A DNA stretch of 64,000 bases. Origin: Chryseolinea serpens (GTDB lineage: Bacteria > Bacteroidota > Bacteroidia > Cytophagales > Cyclobacteriaceae). Both the position numbers and the translations under genes were made by a program. The notes beneath the pieces were generated by a model. It saw nothing but the letters and a program-made list of their open reading frames with translations, was not told the DNA's origin and made no database searches. Location of the stretch: contig NZ_FQWQ01000006.1 of assembly GCF_900129725.1 (NCBI RefSeq), positions 186,001-250,000 of the forward strand, given 5' to 3'. This document shows positions 61,907 to 64,000 of the stretch, in pieces (within the stretch, counting starts at the first letter, position 1; each line of letters begins with the position of its first letter).

Positions 61907-63094
61907 ATGATCATCCAGGGAAAGATTACGCTTAAAAAAGGCAAAGAGCACTCCATCGAGCGGTTTCACCCGTGGATATTTTCGGGTGCCATCCAAACCC
62001 TGGAGGGGGCTGTGGAAGATGGCGGGTGGGTAGAAGTGAAAAGCTATAAAGGCAAAGTGCTGGGCTTTGGTCATTATCAAAACGGAAGCATTGCTGTGCG
62101 CATGCTTTCGCAGGAGGCGGAGACACCTTCACAACATTTTTGGGTCGACAAGCTCCGCGCCGCCGTCACGCTGCGAGCCGCTGCAGGTCTCCCAGCTTCT
62201 TCGATCAATGCCTTTCGCCTCATCCATGGCGAAGGCGACGGACTGCCCGGCCTCATCATCGACTTATACGACGGTGTGGCCATCATGCAGGCACACTCCG
62301 TGGGCATGCACATCGACCGGCATGCCATTTCGGCGGCCTTGCAACAGGTCCTGGGTGAAGGTCTGAAGACGGTGTATTATAAAAGTCAATCGACACTGCC
62401 TGGCAAAATGCGCAGCGCCGACCAGGATGAATATCTTTTCGGGATGACGGCCGTGCCGCATGTGATCACCGAACATGGCAATAAATTTTTTATCGATTGG
62501 GAAGAAGGGCAGAAGACCGGATTTTTTCTGGACCAACGCGAAAACCGGAAGTTGCTCGGTGACTTTTCAAAAGGCAAGCATGTGCTCAACACGTTTTGTT
62601 ATACCGGCGGGTTTTCGGTTTATGCGCTGCAAGCCGGCGCAGCGCTCGTGCACTCTGTAGATGCATCCGAAAAAGCAGTCGCGCTCACACGGAAGAACAT
62701 CGACCTGAACGGGTTCAATGCCAACTACCACACCAGCTACGCGGAAGACACCTTCGACTTTCTCAAGGACAAGCAGGGCCAGTACGACGTGATCATTCTT
62801 GATCCCCCCGCATTTGCCAAACACCGCGACGCGCGTCACCAGGCCGTGAAAGGCTATCAACGACTTAACATGGAGGCGATGAAGGCGATCAAGAGCAATG
62901 GCATCCTGTTCACGTTCTCTTGTTCGCAGGTGGTGGACCGTCAATTGTTTTACGACACCATTGTGTCGGCGGCCATTCAAGCGGGAAGACAGATCAAAGT
63001 GTTGTATCACCTGGCCCAGCCCGCCGACCACCCCGTCTCTATTTTTCATCCCGAGGGTGAGTATCTAAAAGGGCTGGTGCTCTATGTGGCTTGA
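61907..63094 (+). CDS. Class I SAM-dependent rRNA methyltransferase (RlmI-like)
   Basis: About 395 aa. An N-terminal PUA domain (GKEHSIERFHPWIFSGAIQ) and a linker precede a SAM-binding Rossmann domain: TGFFLDQRENRKLL, VLNTFCYTGGFSVYALQAGA and the catalytic motif DVIILDPPAFAKH, then FTFSCSQVVD. These are marks of RlmI/YccW cytosine-C5 23S rRNA methyltransferases. The ATG at 61907 is used. It stands alone at the right end of the window before the amidohydrolase gene on the other strand. Confidence 0.93.
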   Translation: MIIQGKITLKKGKEHSIERFHPWIFSGAIQTLEGAVEDGGWVEVKSYKGKVLGFGHYQNGSIAVRMLSQEAETPSQHFWVDKLRAAVTLRAAAGLPASSINAFRLIHGEGDGLPGLIIDLYDGVAIMQAHSVGMHIDRHAISAALQQVLGEGLKTVYYKSQSTLPGKMRSADQDEYLFGMTAVPHVITEHGNKFFIDWEEGQKTGFFLDQRENRKLLGDFSKGKHVLNTFCYTGGFSVYALQAGAALVHSVDASEKAVALTRKNIDLNGFNANYHTSYAEDTFDFLKDKQGQYDVIILDPPAFAKHRDARHQAVKGYQRLNMEAMKAIKSNGILFTFSCSQVVDRQLFYDTIVSAAIQAGRQIKVLYHLAQPADHPVSIFHPEGEYLKGLVLYVA

Positions 63095-63146
63095 TTTTAA
63101 GCCACACACAGCACCAGCGTTTCTCTTCGTCAATTTTTAATTTGTA

Positions 63147-64000
63147 TTATTCTTTTGCCGGTATCGGCGGCGGTCCTTCAGGGATGTAGGCTTTATAGAT
63201 ATGTCCGTTGCGGCGGGTTTCAAATTCGGTTCGCATGTCTTTTCGCAGGGTCTCGTTTTCAAAGAGATCGACCATGGTCATGGCCAGCGATTTCGCGGCG
63301 AACACCATGCCTTTGTGACCAATGGACATGCCGCCACACGCAACCACGGCCCACGAGTGCCACGGAGCATTGGCAGGTGCAGTAGTAACTAAAGCCGTGA
63401 TCTCCGGTACGATCCAGCTAATGTCACCCACATCCGTTGAGCCGCCGTCAGGGTTTTCTTTCGTTTCTTTCAGCGGGTGGATGGCACCATCGAGGCCTGT
63501 TTGTTTGCCTGTGCTCACCTCCTGGATCTTTTTGGCGAAAGCTATTTCTTCTTCCGTGTATTTTATAGGACCGAGTGTTTCCATGTTTTTCTGCAACGCT
63601 TCGGCGCCTTTCTTGTTCACCAGCAATTCATAGTCGCCACCGATCACGGTGATCTTTGACTCAACGCCCGCCATGAGGCCTGCGCCTTTCGCAGCTTCTC
63701 TCACGCGCGCAAACACATCCTCCACGCCTTCGCGTTTCGAGTCCCTGATCCACATCCAGGCCTTGGCGTATTCGGGCACTACGTTGGGTACATCGCCTCC
63801 CGCCTTGATCACATAATGCATGCGCACGGAGGGCTTCACGTGCTCGCGCATCATGTTCACACCGTCGAGGAAAAGCTCGAGACCGTCTACGGCGCTGCGG
63901 CCGTTCCAGGGATCGCCGGCGGCATGCGCTGCTTTGCCTTTAAATTCGATGATGAAATCGACCATGGCTTGGGAGCTTTGCATGTTGGCCGCGATCTCCA
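63147..64000 (-). CDS. M20/AbgB-like amidohydrolase, C-terminal part (runs off the right edge)
   Basis: The visible 284 residues are the C-terminal part of a metallopeptidase or amidohydrolase with dimerisation domain. Seen are the FKGKAAHAAGDPWNGRSAVDGLELFLDGVNMMREH segment, GGDVPNVVPEYAKAWMWIRD, and the metal/substrate region near GGSTDVGDISW. The closest recalled group is AbgB-like p-aminobenzoyl-glutamate hydrolase. The N-terminus and first metal ligands lie outside the window, so a complete assignment is not possible. Confidence 0.85.
   Translation of the reverse strand, partial: EIAANMQSSQAMVDFIIEFKGKAAHAAGDPWNGRSAVDGLELFLDGVNMMREHVKPSVRMHYVIKAGGDVPNVVPEYAKAWMWIRDSKREGVEDVFARVREAAKGAGLMAGVESKITVIGGDYELLVNKKGAEALQKNMETLGPIKYTEEEIAFAKKIQEVSTGKQTGLDGAIHPLKETKENPDGGSTDVGDISWIVPEITALVTTAPANAPWHSWAVVACGGMSIGHKGMVFAAKSLAMTMVDLFENETLRKDMRTEFETRRNGHIYKAYIPEGPPPIPAKE

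Overview
The window reads as a chromosomal segment of a Bacteroidota bacterium, most likely of the Cytophagales (Chryseolinea/Ohtaekwangia-like, by general resemblance only). The signs are a SusC-style TonB-dependent receptor with a carboxypeptidase-like N-terminal domain, LytS/LytT-type regulators, promoters matching TTTG-N19/20-TAnnTTTG, few Shine-Dalgarno sequences, short lipoprotein signals and a moderate GC content (about 50-55% by eye). Most of it is core and housekeeping DNA. No prophage, insertion sequence or CRISPR array was seen.

Layout: 1-6.7 kb holds the N-terminal part of lysA, an alpha/beta hydrolase, an aldo/keto reductase, uvrA and two membrane proteins. 6.7-8.5 kb is an overlapping LytS/LytT two-component pair. 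8.7-9.3 kb is an AT-rich exported orphan. 9.3-12.1 kb has a DEAD-box helicase divergent from dihydroorotase, followed by tRNA-His with a good promoter and terminator. 12.3-14.4 kb is a patch of small accessory genes (DUF4844-like protein, a frameshifted pseudogene, a YHS protein). 14.5-18 kb has a LOG protein, a GH130-like lipoprotein, a TIGR01777 epimerase and a small lipoprotein. 18.1-22.9 kb has a surface beta-helix lipoprotein and its TonB-dependent receptor. 23.3-26.3 kb has MoxR, a DEDDh exonuclease/GIY-YIG fusion and a holin-like membrane protein.

26.4-31.3 kb is the most unusual region. It holds a pseudo-receiver protein and a probable operon of a 116-aa protein, three tandem seven-TM paralogues with the remnant of a fourth between them, a histidine kinase that has no sensor domain, and a LuxR-type response regulator. 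The simplest hypothesis is a split sensory system in which the seven-TM proteins supply the sensing part.

31.4-38.6 kb has a cystathionine gamma-synthase family enzyme, GNAT, an exported RidA, Tag glycosylase, an M28 peptidase, a lipoprotein, prfA and lemA. 38.7-43.9 kb is a small glycan-utilisation cluster (GH29 fucosidase, Tat-exported TIM-barrel protein, GH3) next to a Nudix-winged-helix regulator, with two matching palindromic operators in the divergent intergenic region. 43.9-49.3 kb has a lipoprotein archaemetzincin and the rimP-nusA-infB operon. 49.4-54.3 kb is a nucleotide-sugar operon (ugd, UDP-xylose synthase, rfbB, rfbA, HD protein). 54.5-64 kb has acyl-CoA dehydrogenase, rpsU, a Xer recombinase, hpf, ispH, HtrA/DegP, several very small genes, an RlmI-like methyltransferase and the C-terminal part of an M20/AbgB-like amidohydrolase.

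Functions rest on motifs read by eye. No database search was possible, so family names are from recognition and start codons are judgements.
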